64,000 bases of DNA. It comes from Seonamhaeicola sp. S2-3 (GTDB lineage: Bacteria; Bacteroidota; Bacteroidia; Flavobacteriales; Flavobacteriaceae). Both the position numbers and the translations under genes were made by a program. This document shows, piece by piece, positions 27,551 to 35,529 of the stretch; within the stretch, counting starts at the first letter, position 1; each line of letters begins with the position of its first letter. The notes below the pieces were generated by a model. That model saw nothing but the letters and a program-made list of their open reading frames with translations, made no database searches and had not been told where the DNA came from. The DNA lies in assembly GCF_001971785.1 (NCBI RefSeq), contig NZ_CP019389.1, positions 197,001 through 261,000 on the forward strand, read 5' to 3'.

Positions 27551-28315
27551 ATGGCTCGTTTTTTTTACCTACTTATTTTTTTGTGGTCTTTTACTATAAA
27601 TGCGCAAAATACGGCTGTTTCACCCAATGAAAAGCTTGTTTATACGGCTTCGTACAATATGTCTGGAATTCTTACTGATATTGCACAAGTAACCATGGAA
27701 ACTAGCAACGTACAAACATCAAAAGCAACACTTTTAAGATTAAAATGTACTGCCGCCACATATAGCAAATGGGATAATTTTTTTAGAATTAGAGATTTGT
27801 ATGAAAGTTACGTTAGCCCTAAAACTTTAAAACCCTATTTATACAAACGAAACATTAATGAAGGTAGTTATTTTAAGGCCATGAAATACACTTATAGCCA
27901 TAAAACTAGCACCATTAAATCTGTACAAACTAAAAAGAAAAATCATGTTGAAAACAAAGATTTCAAATTTAGCCTAGGTGCAAAAGACATTGTATCTACA
28001 CTGTACAATATTAGGTTGGTTAATTTTGAAGGCATGAATAAAGGCAGTCAAAAAACACTTACTATTATTTTTGACCGAAAAGAAACCAAAGCCTACATTA
28101 CTTATTTAGGAAAAGAAACCATTAACACTGATATTGGCACAAAAACTTGTTACAAAATATCTATAGGAAGTCAATCTAAAATTTTAGAAGGAAGCAACAA
28201 TAATGTATTGTGGCTTACTGCAGATGCCAACAAAATAATAGTATATGGTAAATTTAAAATACCTGTTGGAAATGGTGAGTTAAAAATAAAATCTGCCTCT
28301 GGATTAAAAAATTAA
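27551..28315 (+). CDS. DUF3108-domain exported protein
   Basis: A 254-residue protein with a clear signal peptide (FFYLLIFLWSFTINAQ) followed by a beta-rich body: SPNEKLVYTASYNMSGILTDIAQ, YESYVSPKTLKPYLYKRNINEGSY and WLTADANKIIVYGKFKIPVG are typical of DUF3108. Members are found in the periplasm or outer membrane of Bacteroidota, without a settled function; a lipid- or cell-envelope-linked role has been suggested by fold. A gene for a small acidic membrane protein follows five bases later. Confidence 0.8.
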   Translation: MARFFYLLIFLWSFTINAQNTAVSPNEKLVYTASYNMSGILTDIAQVTMETSNVQTSKATLLRLKCTAATYSKWDNFFRIRDLYESYVSPKTLKPYLYKRNINEGSYFKAMKYTYSHKTSTIKSVQTKKKNHVENKDFKFSLGAKDIVSTLYNIRLVNFEGMNKGSQKTLTIIFDRKETKAYITYLGKETINTDIGTKTCYKISIGSQSKILEGSNNNVLWLTADANKIIVYGKFKIPVGNGELKIKSASGLKN

Positions 28316-28320
28316 ACAAA

Positions 28321-28689
28321 ATGAAAAAAGTATTTACCGTATTAGCACTAATAACTTCTTTTTTAGCTATTATTTTAGCTGTTTTACCTGTTTCTAATTT
28401 AGCCATAATTCCAGCTGTTTTAGCCCTCATTTTCGGACTTTTGGCATTTTATTATTCAAAAAAAACTGGACAAGTAAAAAAAATAATTCAGTTTACCTTC
28501 TTTTTAACTATCATGGCACTAGCCATTACCACTTACAAAGCTGTTTTTACAAAAACCGAAGTAGCTAATACCGATGATTTAGAAGCCACAGAAACTAAAT
28601 CTCAAGAAGATGCTATAGAAGAACTGGAAGAGTTAGAAATTGATGACATTGAGATAGACGAATCTGAACTAGAAGATATAGAGTTATAA
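28321..28689 (+). CDS. Small membrane protein with acidic tail
   Basis: 122 residues: three hydrophobic segments (VLALITSFLAIILAVLPV, LAIIPAVLALIFGLLAFYY and FTFFLTIMALAITTYKAVF) followed by a strongly acidic tail of about 35 residues rich in E, D, L and I (DAIEELEELEIDDIEIDESE). I do not recognise a named family. The topology suggests an inner-membrane protein with a charged end that may bind cations or a basic partner. It follows the DUF3108 gene by five bases, so the two are probably co-expressed. Confidence 0.6.
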   Translation: MKKVFTVLALITSFLAIILAVLPVSNLAIIPAVLALIFGLLAFYYSKKTGQVKKIIQFTFFLTIMALAITTYKAVFTKTEVANTDDLEATETKSQEDAIEELEELEIDDIEIDESELEDIEL

Positions 28690-28792
28690 CGCAATCATTT
28701 TCAGGGTTATTCGTATATTTGGCAAGACTAAAACTAGGATACTCAGTTTAGTATACTAGTACATCTGACACCAAAAACACAGAATTTACCAG

Positions 28793-29845
28793 ATGAAAAT
28801 CCTTTTCTTGCTTTCAGCGCTCTCATTAGTTGGTACTTGTGCTACACCCAAATACACAACTAAAATTAAAAACTTAAAAAATAATATTCAACTGGTAGAT
28901 AGTACACATGTTGTAAAATACGCTAGTACAATTACTGCCAAAGAATTAAAAACTCACCTCTATACTTTTTCATCAGATGAGTTTGAAGGTAGAAAATCTG
29001 GTGAACCAGGTCATGTAAAAGCCGCCCATTTTTTAAAAACATATTACCAAAACGAAAACATACAATCTGCCTTTGGTAATAGTAATTATTTTCAAACCAT
29101 TCCAGCAGAATTTTTATCTAATAACATTAAAAGTACCAACAATGTTTTAGCTTTTATTGAAGGCTCTGAAAAACCAGATGAAATAGTGGTTATTTCTGCA
29201 CATTTAGATCATTTAGGAATTGAGGAAGACGGACAAATAAATAATGGTGCAGATGATGATGGCTCTGGAACGGTAGCGCTTATGGAAATAGCTCAAGCTT
29301 TTAACTTAGCAAAAAACAAAGGTTTAGGTCCCAAAAGAAGCATACTTTTTCTTCATTTTACTGCTGAAGAGATAGGAAAAAAAGGCTCTGAATACTATAC
29401 TGAACACCCCGTTTTTCCGTTAGAAAACACCGTAGTAAACCTTAATATAGACATGATTGGAAGAGTTGATGATTTACATCAAGAGAATAAAGATTATATT
29501 TATTTAATTGGTTCTGATAGAATGAGTACAGAATTACACTACCTGTCGGAAAAGGTAAATAATGCCTACTTCAACATATATCTAGACTATAAATACAATT
29601 CATTAAGAGATAGAAATAATTATTACTTTAGGTCAGATCATTATAACTTTGCTGCAAATGGTGTTCCTGTAATTTTTTATTTTAATGGTGAACACGCCGA
29701 TTACCACAAGCCTACCGATACTGCAGATAAGATAGACTACCCGCTTTTAAAAAGAAGAACACAACTAGTCTTTGCTACGGCATGGCAAATAGCCAATCAG
29801 GAACAAAGAGTTCTATTAGATGAAAATAATAAACTATTAAATTAA
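28793..29845 (+). CDS. M28-family zinc aminopeptidase, lipoprotein (first copy)
   Basis: A 350-residue peptidase exported by a lipoprotein-like signal (LLSALSLVGTC). A lid-like N-terminal part (EFEGRKSGEPGHVKAAHFL) is followed by the M28 metal-site motifs: SAHLDHLG, NNGADDDGSGTVALME, TAEEIGKKGSEYY and DMIGRVD, ending with the histidine in RSDHYNFAANGVPVIFYF. All expected zinc ligands and the catalytic glutamate are visible. It probably trims peptides in the periplasm or at the cell surface. The next gene is a close paralogue 42 bases downstream. Confidence 0.9.
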   Translation: MKILFLLSALSLVGTCATPKYTTKIKNLKNNIQLVDSTHVVKYASTITAKELKTHLYTFSSDEFEGRKSGEPGHVKAAHFLKTYYQNENIQSAFGNSNYFQTIPAEFLSNNIKSTNNVLAFIEGSEKPDEIVVISAHLDHLGIEEDGQINNGADDDGSGTVALMEIAQAFNLAKNKGLGPKRSILFLHFTAEEIGKKGSEYYTEHPVFPLENTVVNLNIDMIGRVDDLHQENKDYIYLIGSDRMSTELHYLSEKVNNAYFNIYLDYKYNSLRDRNNYYFRSDHYNFAANGVPVIFYFNGEHADYHKPTDTADKIDYPLLKRRTQLVFATAWQIANQEQRVLLDENNKLLN

Positions 29846-29887
29846 ATAAATAACTTTTTTGTAATATTACATTAATAAATAAACAAT

Positions 29888-30895
29888 ATGCGGAAATTAA
29901 CGTTACTACTAATAGCATCATGTTTAATAGTGGCATGTAGCTCTTCAAAAAACAAAGAAAACAAAGAAGCAAACCCTGTAGATTATGCAAAAACTATAAC
30001 TGCTAATGAGTTAAAAGATATGCTTTACACCTACGCATCTGACGACTATGAAGGCAGAAAAACAGGTGAACCTGGACAAAAAAAAGCCATTGAATTTATA
30101 AAAGAGCACTATATAGCTAATAAAATACCTTCTCCAATTGCTGAAGGCGATTATTTTCAAGAAATACCTGAATCTTTTTTTAATGGTCATGCAAATGCTG
30201 CTTCTGAAAATGTTTTAGCATACATTAAAGGTTCTGAAAAACCCGATGAAATTATAGTTATTTCTGCACACTTAGATCATATTGGGGTAAACACAAATGG
30301 AGAAATAAATAATGGAGCTGATGATGATGGCTCTGGCACAGTAGCTGTTTTAGAAATAGCAGAAGCTTTTAAAACAGCGGCCGATAATGGTCACGGACCA
30401 AAACGTTCTATTTTATTTTTACACGTAACAGGAGAAGAAATAGGTCTTTACGGTTCTAAATATTACACCGATGTTGACCCTATTTTTCCTTTAGAAAATA
30501 CTGTTGCAGATTTAAATATTGACATGATTGGACGCGTAGATTCCAAACATGAAAATAACCCTAATTACTTATATTTAATTGGGTCTGATAAATTGAGTAA
30601 AGAACTACATGACTTGTCTGAGGCCGTTAATAAACAATATATCAATATGACGTTTGATTATACGTATAACGCTATTAATGACCCTAACCGTTTTTATTAC
30701 AGATCTGACCACTACAATTTTGCAAAAAACAACATACCAGTTATCTTCTATTTTAATGGTACACATGCAGATTATCATAAACCAACCGATACGCCAGATA
30801 AAATTGAATATGAACTTTTAGAAACTAGAACACGCCTCATTTTTTACACGGCATGGGAATTGGCTAATAGAGAAGAACGTATTAAATTAGATTAG
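29888..30895 (+). CDS. M28-family zinc aminopeptidase, lipoprotein (second copy)
   Basis: 335 residues, paralogous to the preceding gene along the whole length, with a clean lipobox (LLLIASCLIVACSSS). Metal-site motifs are SAHLDHIG, NNGADDDGSGTVAVLE, TGEEIGLYGSKYY, DMIGRVD and RSDHYNFAKNNIPVIFYF. The active site appears complete, so both copies should be active. The insertion sequence that follows begins after the last base of its TAG stop and does not alter the protein, but it removes the original downstream context. Confidence 0.9.
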   Translation: MRKLTLLLIASCLIVACSSSKNKENKEANPVDYAKTITANELKDMLYTYASDDYEGRKTGEPGQKKAIEFIKEHYIANKIPSPIAEGDYFQEIPESFFNGHANAASENVLAYIKGSEKPDEIIVISAHLDHIGVNTNGEINNGADDDGSGTVAVLEIAEAFKTAADNGHGPKRSILFLHVTGEEIGLYGSKYYTDVDPIFPLENTVADLNIDMIGRVDSKHENNPNYLYLIGSDKLSKELHDLSEAVNKQYINMTFDYTYNAINDPNRFYYRSDHYNFAKNNIPVIFYFNGTHADYHKPTDTPDKIEYELLETRTRLIFYTAWELANREERIKLD

Positions 30896-30966
30896 AAAAA
30901 TAGGATCAATCTCAAAAGTTGGGTCTAAAGAGAAAAATAATTTTCTTTGTGCTTTAAATTATATTG

Positions 30967-31350
30967 ATGAATAAAGACACTGAGTTATCCTTGTTAAGTT
31001 TAATATTACCAGAAGGAATATTAGAGTATTTTGATATTGTTGGATTCGATAAGAAGCCTATAAAGCATGTTTTATATGAGAACCGTCTAACGATATATTT
31101 GGAGGAGAAAAAACAAATACCATCTAAGTACAAGGATTGCAAGTATAAAGCCAGTGGCTTCATGGAGCCTCGAATAATCGAGGATTATCCCGTTCGAGAC
31201 AATCTACTATCATTAAATCTTAAACGAAGGCGTTGGGACGTTCTACTTGATAAAAAGAGGATTAAAGTAAGTCGTGAATGGGATGAATTTATTGCACAGG
31301 GAACTCGAATATCAAAAGAGTTTGCTGCTTTTTTAAAAGAAATCGACTGA
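30967..31350 (+). CDS. Transposase N-terminal part (IS reading frame A)
   Basis: About 127 residues matching, from memory, the N-terminal region described for ISAon1-type transposases: LILPEGILEYFDIVGFDKK, YLEEKKQIPSK and FMEPRIIEDYPVRDNLLSL. It probably binds the terminal repeats. ATG 30967 is the start; an in-frame TTG precedes it. The frame ends at TGA 31348-31350, while the catalytic part continues in another frame. Confidence 0.82.
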   Translation: MNKDTELSLLSLILPEGILEYFDIVGFDKKPIKHVLYENRLTIYLEEKKQIPSKYKDCKYKASGFMEPRIIEDYPVRDNLLSLNLKRRRWDVLLDKKRIKVSREWDEFIAQGTRISKEFAAFLKEID

Positions 31351-31393
31351 TAATACTGCTCTGAGCAGCCAACAACTTGGGCACCAGTATGGT

Positions 31394-32329
31394 ATGTCCG
31401 GAAAAAGGCTTCAAAGACATTATAAGGATCACTTAAGTGATTTTAAGCAATGGGAGCATAAGAGTCATGCTAAACAGTGGCTTGTTTTCCCTGAAAACTT
31501 AGGTTCTTATTTATCCATTGATGAGACAGCGCTGTCCAAGGGAGAGCTCTATACCATCATTACCAATAAGAAGGCCAAAGGAAAGAAAGGGGCTTTAGTT
31601 GGGATATTCCACGGAACTAAAGTGGAGCCTATTATCGAACAACTCTTGAAGATCCCAGCAAAGAAGCGTGCTAAAGTGAAAGAGATTACCTTAGACATGG
31701 CTAATTCTATGAAAACAATCTCCACTAAATGTTTCCCGAAAGCCATCCAAGTAACAGACAGGTTCCATGTACAGAAGCTGGCAATAGAGGCGCTCCAAGA
31801 TCTTCGTATCAAATACCGATGGGAAGCTTTGGATCAAGAAAATGAACAGATAAAGCTATCTAGAGCTGCCGACAAAGAATTTAAACCTGTAACTTTTTCT
31901 AATGGTGATAGCTCAAAACAACTCCTGGCCAGGAGTAGATATCTACTGTATAAATCCCCAGATAAATGGACTCCAAATCAGAAAGAGAGGGGACAGATAT
32001 TGTTTAATGAATACCCAGAATTAAAGAAAGCTTATGGACTTGTTCAAGGCTTGAGGAATATTTTTAACCAAGCCATAGATATTAAAGTAGCTTACACCAA
32101 ACTAGCCCACTGGTACAAAGATGTAGAGGAGTCTGGATTTAAGAGCTTCCAAACGGTAGCCAATAGTATTACTTTAAATTACCGCTCTGTACTCAACTAT
32201 TTTATAAACAGAAGTACTAATGCTTCAGCTGAATCCTTTAATGCCAAAGTAAAGGCTTTTAGATCTCAATTTAGGGGAGTCAGGAATACGGAATACTTCT
32301 TATATCGCTTGATTAAATTATATTCTTAA
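31394..32329 (+). CDS. Transposase catalytic part, DDE type (IS reading frame B)
   Basis: 311 residues from the ATG at 31394, in a frame that is open from 31337. It carries the DDE pattern of ISL3-like transposases: LSIDETALSKGELY (first D), ITLDMANSM with QVTDRFHVQKLA (second D region), and TNASAESFNAKVKAFRSQFR (E). Relative to frame A it lies in the +1 frame, and both frames are open together only between about 31337 and 31350. It may be joined to part A by ribosomal frameshifting, or start on its own. Confidence 0.85.
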   Translation: MSGKRLQRHYKDHLSDFKQWEHKSHAKQWLVFPENLGSYLSIDETALSKGELYTIITNKKAKGKKGALVGIFHGTKVEPIIEQLLKIPAKKRAKVKEITLDMANSMKTISTKCFPKAIQVTDRFHVQKLAIEALQDLRIKYRWEALDQENEQIKLSRAADKEFKPVTFSNGDSSKQLLARSRYLLYKSPDKWTPNQKERGQILFNEYPELKKAYGLVQGLRNIFNQAIDIKVAYTKLAHWYKDVEESGFKSFQTVANSITLNYRSVLNYFINRSTNASAESFNAKVKAFRSQFRGVRNTEYFLYRLIKLYS

Positions 32330-32397
32330 AATGGTAAAAACCCAGATTTTGGACTTGATCCGAAAAATATTTAGAACTAATCATAAAATTAGCAAAC

Positions 32398-32429
32398 AAA
32401 AAAAGCCTTTCAAGAAATTGAAAGGCTTT
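32398..32429 (-). terminator. Intrinsic terminator of tRNA-His
   Basis: Perfect 12-base arms (AAAGCCTTTCAA at 32402-32413, TTGAAAGGCTTT at 32418-32429) with a GAAA loop. On the minus strand the stem is followed by seven or more T, so it ends the tRNA transcript. Confidence 0.85.
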
Positions 32430-32438
32430 GTATTTTTG

Positions 32439-32512
32439 GGTGGAAGATCGGTCTCGAACCGACGACCTCCTGAACCACAATCAGGCGCTCTAACCAACTG
32501 AGCTACAACCAC
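32439..32512 (-). tRNA. tRNA-His (anticodon GTG)
   Basis: Read on the minus strand, the D arm (GCTCAGTTGGTTAGAGC), the anticodon arm (CCTGA, loop TTGTGGT, TCAGG) and the T arm (GTCGG, loop TTCGAGA, CCGAT) all fold. The loop gives anticodon GTG. An additional G stands before position 1, opposite C73, as tRNA-His needs. In the acceptor stem GTGGTTG faces CTTCCAC, leaving two U-U mismatches. CCA is not encoded. Confidence 0.93.
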
Positions 32513-32607
32513 CATTTAAATGCATTTTCACAATGCGAGTGCAAATGTAACGGATTTCAATTTTTCTGCAAAGACTTTTTTAATATTTTAAGCAATAAAT
32601 CATCAAA

Positions 32608-33330
32608 TTATTTTAAATCATACAAACTATCTACAGCAACATATCTTTCAACATTAAACCCTTCGGCATACTCTACCCCTATTAACCGCCCTAAATCTCT
32701 TGCTCTATACTCAACACTATCTTTAAAATTTTTACTAGATATAGGGGTTTCAGGTTCGTTACTCTTAGTATTAAAAAATTGTGTTTTATATGCTAAGACC
32801 GCTTCTATTTTTTTATCTATAAATCCAGAAACATCAACAACAAAATCTGGTTCTAAATTTTTCCATTGAATGTAATGATACACATATTTTGGCCTCCAAG
32901 GTTCCTGCCACGCATCATCGTCATCAATTTTAGTATCTATTTTAAGCAACCCGCTTAAAAAACAAGCATCACTAACTAGTTTACTTCCTTTTCCATGGTC
33001 AATATGTCTATCATCAATGGCATTACATAACACTATTTCGGGTTTATACTTTCGTATCATTTTAATAAGTTCTATTTGATGGTATTTATCATTAGTAAAA
33101 AACCCATCGGCAAACTTCATATTTATTCTAACTGAAGCTCCTAAAATTTTTCTAGCCTCCTCAGATTCTATTTTTCTGGTTTCAGCTGTTCCTCTGGTAC
33201 CTAGTTCTCCTCTAGTTAAATCTATAATACCAACTTTTTTACCATTTGAAATTTCTTTGGCTAAGGTAGCTCCACAACCTAATTCCACATCATCAGGATG
33301 CGCTCCAATGGCTAATATATCTAATTTCAT
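32608..33330 (-). CDS. bshB1: Bacillithiol biosynthesis deacetylase BshB1
   Basis: About 240 residues of the PIG-L/LmbE deacetylase family. The zinc motif AHPDDVELGCG at the start, then DLTRGELGTRGTAETR and the ligand histidine in DDRHIDHGKG, are those of BshB1, which removes acetate from GlcNAc-malate on the way to the thiol bacillithiol. ATG 33330 (MKLDILAIG) is chosen over a GTG six codons upstream. It implies that this organism uses bacillithiol as its low-molecular-weight thiol; bshA and bshC are not in the window. Confidence 0.92.
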   Translation of the reverse strand: MKLDILAIGAHPDDVELGCGATLAKEISNGKKVGIIDLTRGELGTRGTAETRKIESEEARKILGASVRINMKFADGFFTNDKYHQIELIKMIRKYKPEIVLCNAIDDRHIDHGKGSKLVSDACFLSGLLKIDTKIDDDDAWQEPWRPKYVYHYIQWKNLEPDFVVDVSGFIDKKIEAVLAYKTQFFNTKSNEPETPISSKNFKDSVEYRARDLGRLIGVEYAEGFNVERYVAVDSLYDLK

Positions 33331-33654
33331 ATTTTTAATTTTTTTCACATAAATACTTAACTTTAATTTAAATATTATGTGATTTTTTATTTTTTTATTA
33401 GTTTATTGAATGTTCTTATGTTTAATTATTCAAAAGAAAGTAGTAAACTCGCAAAAGTCATAATTACGAAAACGTCTTCGTTAGTGGTTTCTTTAATTTT
33501 TATATGATAAATATAATAATTATTGAAAAATAATGACTCTATGTAAAGTATGACTTTCGTCATAATAAATAGCAATAAGCAGTAGTAATTTTATCATATA
33601 ATTAATAGCAGATAAAACAAATCAATAAAAAATTAACCAGAAAACACAAAAATT
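33331..33654. other. Intergenic region between bshB1 and the SLC13 gene
   Basis: 324 bases between divergent genes, more than 75 percent A+T by eye. No reading frame or RNA is visible. A short dyad ATGAC, TTTC, GTCAT lies about 33549-33562, and the half-site AGTCATAA also occurs near 33457. No exact TAnnTTTG element was found on either strand. Confidence 0.4.
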
Positions 33655-35493
33655 ATGTATTTAATGCTCTTCATTTTAGTTGTCACAATAGGTCTCTTTG
33701 TCTGGGGAAAATTTACACCAGATATTGTAGCCTTAATATCTATGATAACGTTGTACTTAACGGGTATTTTAACAGCGCCAGAAACTTTGAGCGGATTCAG
33801 TAACCCTACAGTTGTTATGATTGCCGCTCTTTTTATTATAGGTGAAGGTATAGCGCAAACAGGCTGGACGGCTATGGCTGGTAAGAAATTTGTAGAATGG
33901 GCTGGTAAAAGCGTTCCTAAACTACTAGTTATTGTAAGTTTAGGTGCTGGTGTTTTATCTGGTTTTGTTAGTAATACTGGTACCGTAGCAACTTTAATGC
34001 CCTTAACTATTTCATCTGCTTGGAGCATTGGTACTTTACCTTCTAAAATGTTAATGCCTGTGGCTTTTGGTTCTAATACTGGTGGCTTACTTACATTAAC
34101 GGGTACTCCTCCTAATATTATAGCAAGCAATGCGTTAGTAGAATCTGGTTTTGAAGGCTTTTCTTTCTTCGAATTTGGTCTTATTGGAGTCCCTCTTTTA
34201 ATAGTTGCTTTACTATATTTTAGATATGTAGGGTTTAAATTATTACCAAAAAACCACACAAATAATAAACCTGTAAATATAGAATCTACACTACATAATT
34301 GGATTGAAGCTTATAGAATTGATGGAGATTATTATAGATTACGTGTAAGATCTATATCTCCCCTTATAAACACGAAACTCAGCGAATGGGATTTTGAGAA
34401 AAATTTTAATGTTACAGTTATTAGATTGAAAAGAAGACATCCAAACGTATTGAAAAAAATACCTCAGTTTGTTGAGTTTCCAGATCCTAATACTGTTTTA
34501 AGATATCATGATATTATAACTGTTAAAGGTGATACAGAAGCTATTAACCGAATCATGATTAATTTTAGACTAGGTTTATTACCCCTAGAACCTGTGACAG
34601 ATGAATTAAAACACAACCTTATTAACCAAGAGGTTGGAATGGCAGAGGTAATTGTTAACCCAAATTCCATTTTTGTTGGAAGAACCTATAAACTAGGTGA
34701 TTATTTTAAAAGGTTTGGTATTCAATTACTAGCTGCTTCCAGAAACAACAAACCTTTACTAGACAAAGAAATTAAAGTAAAAGTAGGTGATGCTTTTTTA
34801 CTTAGAGGTACTTGGAAAAGTATTGAAGACCTTAAAACCCAACATGGTAACTTGGTAATTTGTGGTAGCCCTGAAGGAATGGCTAAAAATGTAGAAAGTT
34901 TAAACCATAAATCATGGATTGCTTTAGGATCTTTATTACTCATGATTATTTTTATGGTATTTAAAATTGTACCAGGCTCTATTGCTGCTTTAATTTCTGC
35001 TGGTATTATACTGTTAACAGGCTGTATTCCTATGGCTAAAGCTTATAAAGGCATTAGCTGGACTAGTGTAATTATGATTGCCGCTATGATACCTATGGGT
35101 ATAGCGTTACAAAAAACAGGAACTGCGCAAGTAATAGCAAATGGACTAGTAAGTTATTTAGGGTCTATTCATCCCGTTTTATTACTTGGTGGCGTATTCT
35201 TATTAACAACTACTTTTAGTCAGGTAATAAACAACTCTGCAACAGCAGTACTTATGGCTCCTATTGCCATACTTGCAGCCAAATCATTAAACCTATCTCC
35301 AGAACCATTCATGATAGTTGTTGCTATTAGTGCCTCTACAGCATTTTTAACGCCAATAGGTACTACAACAAATGCCATGGTAATGACGGCAGGTGGCTAC
35401 AAGTTTATGAATTACTTAAAAGTTGGAGCACCATTATTATTATTATTCTTAATTATCTCATTAATACTCGTGCCAATTATATGGCCATTTTAA
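33655..35493 (+). CDS. SLC13/DASS-type anion carrier with two TrkA-C domains
   Basis: A 612-residue membrane protein. The two halves of a DASS carrier, each with its SNT-like substrate/sodium motif (SNTGTVATLMPL near 105 and NNSATAVLMAP near 530), are separated by about 200 hydrophilic residues containing two RCK_C/TrkA-C modules (WDFEKNFNVTVIRLKRRHPN and FKRFGIQLLAASRNNKPLL). Relatives carry dicarboxylates, sulfate or citrate; the substrate here is not fixed. pckA follows 36 bases later, which suits uptake of C4 acids feeding gluconeogenesis. Confidence 0.88.
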   Translation: MYLMLFILVVTIGLFVWGKFTPDIVALISMITLYLTGILTAPETLSGFSNPTVVMIAALFIIGEGIAQTGWTAMAGKKFVEWAGKSVPKLLVIVSLGAGVLSGFVSNTGTVATLMPLTISSAWSIGTLPSKMLMPVAFGSNTGGLLTLTGTPPNIIASNALVESGFEGFSFFEFGLIGVPLLIVALLYFRYVGFKLLPKNHTNNKPVNIESTLHNWIEAYRIDGDYYRLRVRSISPLINTKLSEWDFEKNFNVTVIRLKRRHPNVLKKIPQFVEFPDPNTVLRYHDIITVKGDTEAINRIMINFRLGLLPLEPVTDELKHNLINQEVGMAEVIVNPNSIFVGRTYKLGDYFKRFGIQLLAASRNNKPLLDKEIKVKVGDAFLLRGTWKSIEDLKTQHGNLVICGSPEGMAKNVESLNHKSWIALGSLLLMIIFMVFKIVPGSIAALISAGIILLTGCIPMAKAYKGISWTSVIMIAAMIPMGIALQKTGTAQVIANGLVSYLGSIHPVLLLGGVFLLTTTFSQVINNSATAVLMAPIAILAAKSLNLSPEPFMIVVAISASTAFLTPIGTTTNAMVMTAGGYKFMNYLKVGAPLLLLFLIISLILVPIIWPF

Positions 35494-35529
35494 TAAAATT
35501 ATTTAGTAAGAACCTTAAAATTGAACAAA

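Larger units (their letters stand above)
30903..32361 (+). mobile_element. Complete ISL3-superfamily insertion sequence (ISAon1-like)
   Basis: A 1459-base element. The left end GGATCAATCTCAAAAG (from 30903) and the right end, read on the other strand from 32361 as GGATCAAGTCCAAAAT, match at 17 of 22 positions over the full terminal repeat. The 8-base sequence GAAAAATA stands directly outside both ends (30895-30902 and 32362-32369), a target-site duplication of the size made by the ISL3 family. Two transposase frames fill the inside. Ends, duplication and frames are intact, so the insertion looks recent. Confidence 0.92.

Noticed and set aside
28793-30895. The two M28 genes as one frameshifted gene
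   Set aside because: Each has its own lipoprotein signal, full metal site and normal length; they are tandem paralogues.
31332-31338. The heptamer T TTA AAA in IS frame A as a -1 frameshift site
   Set aside because: Reading on in the -1 frame reaches TGA at 31362 and does not enter frame B, which lies in the +1 frame.
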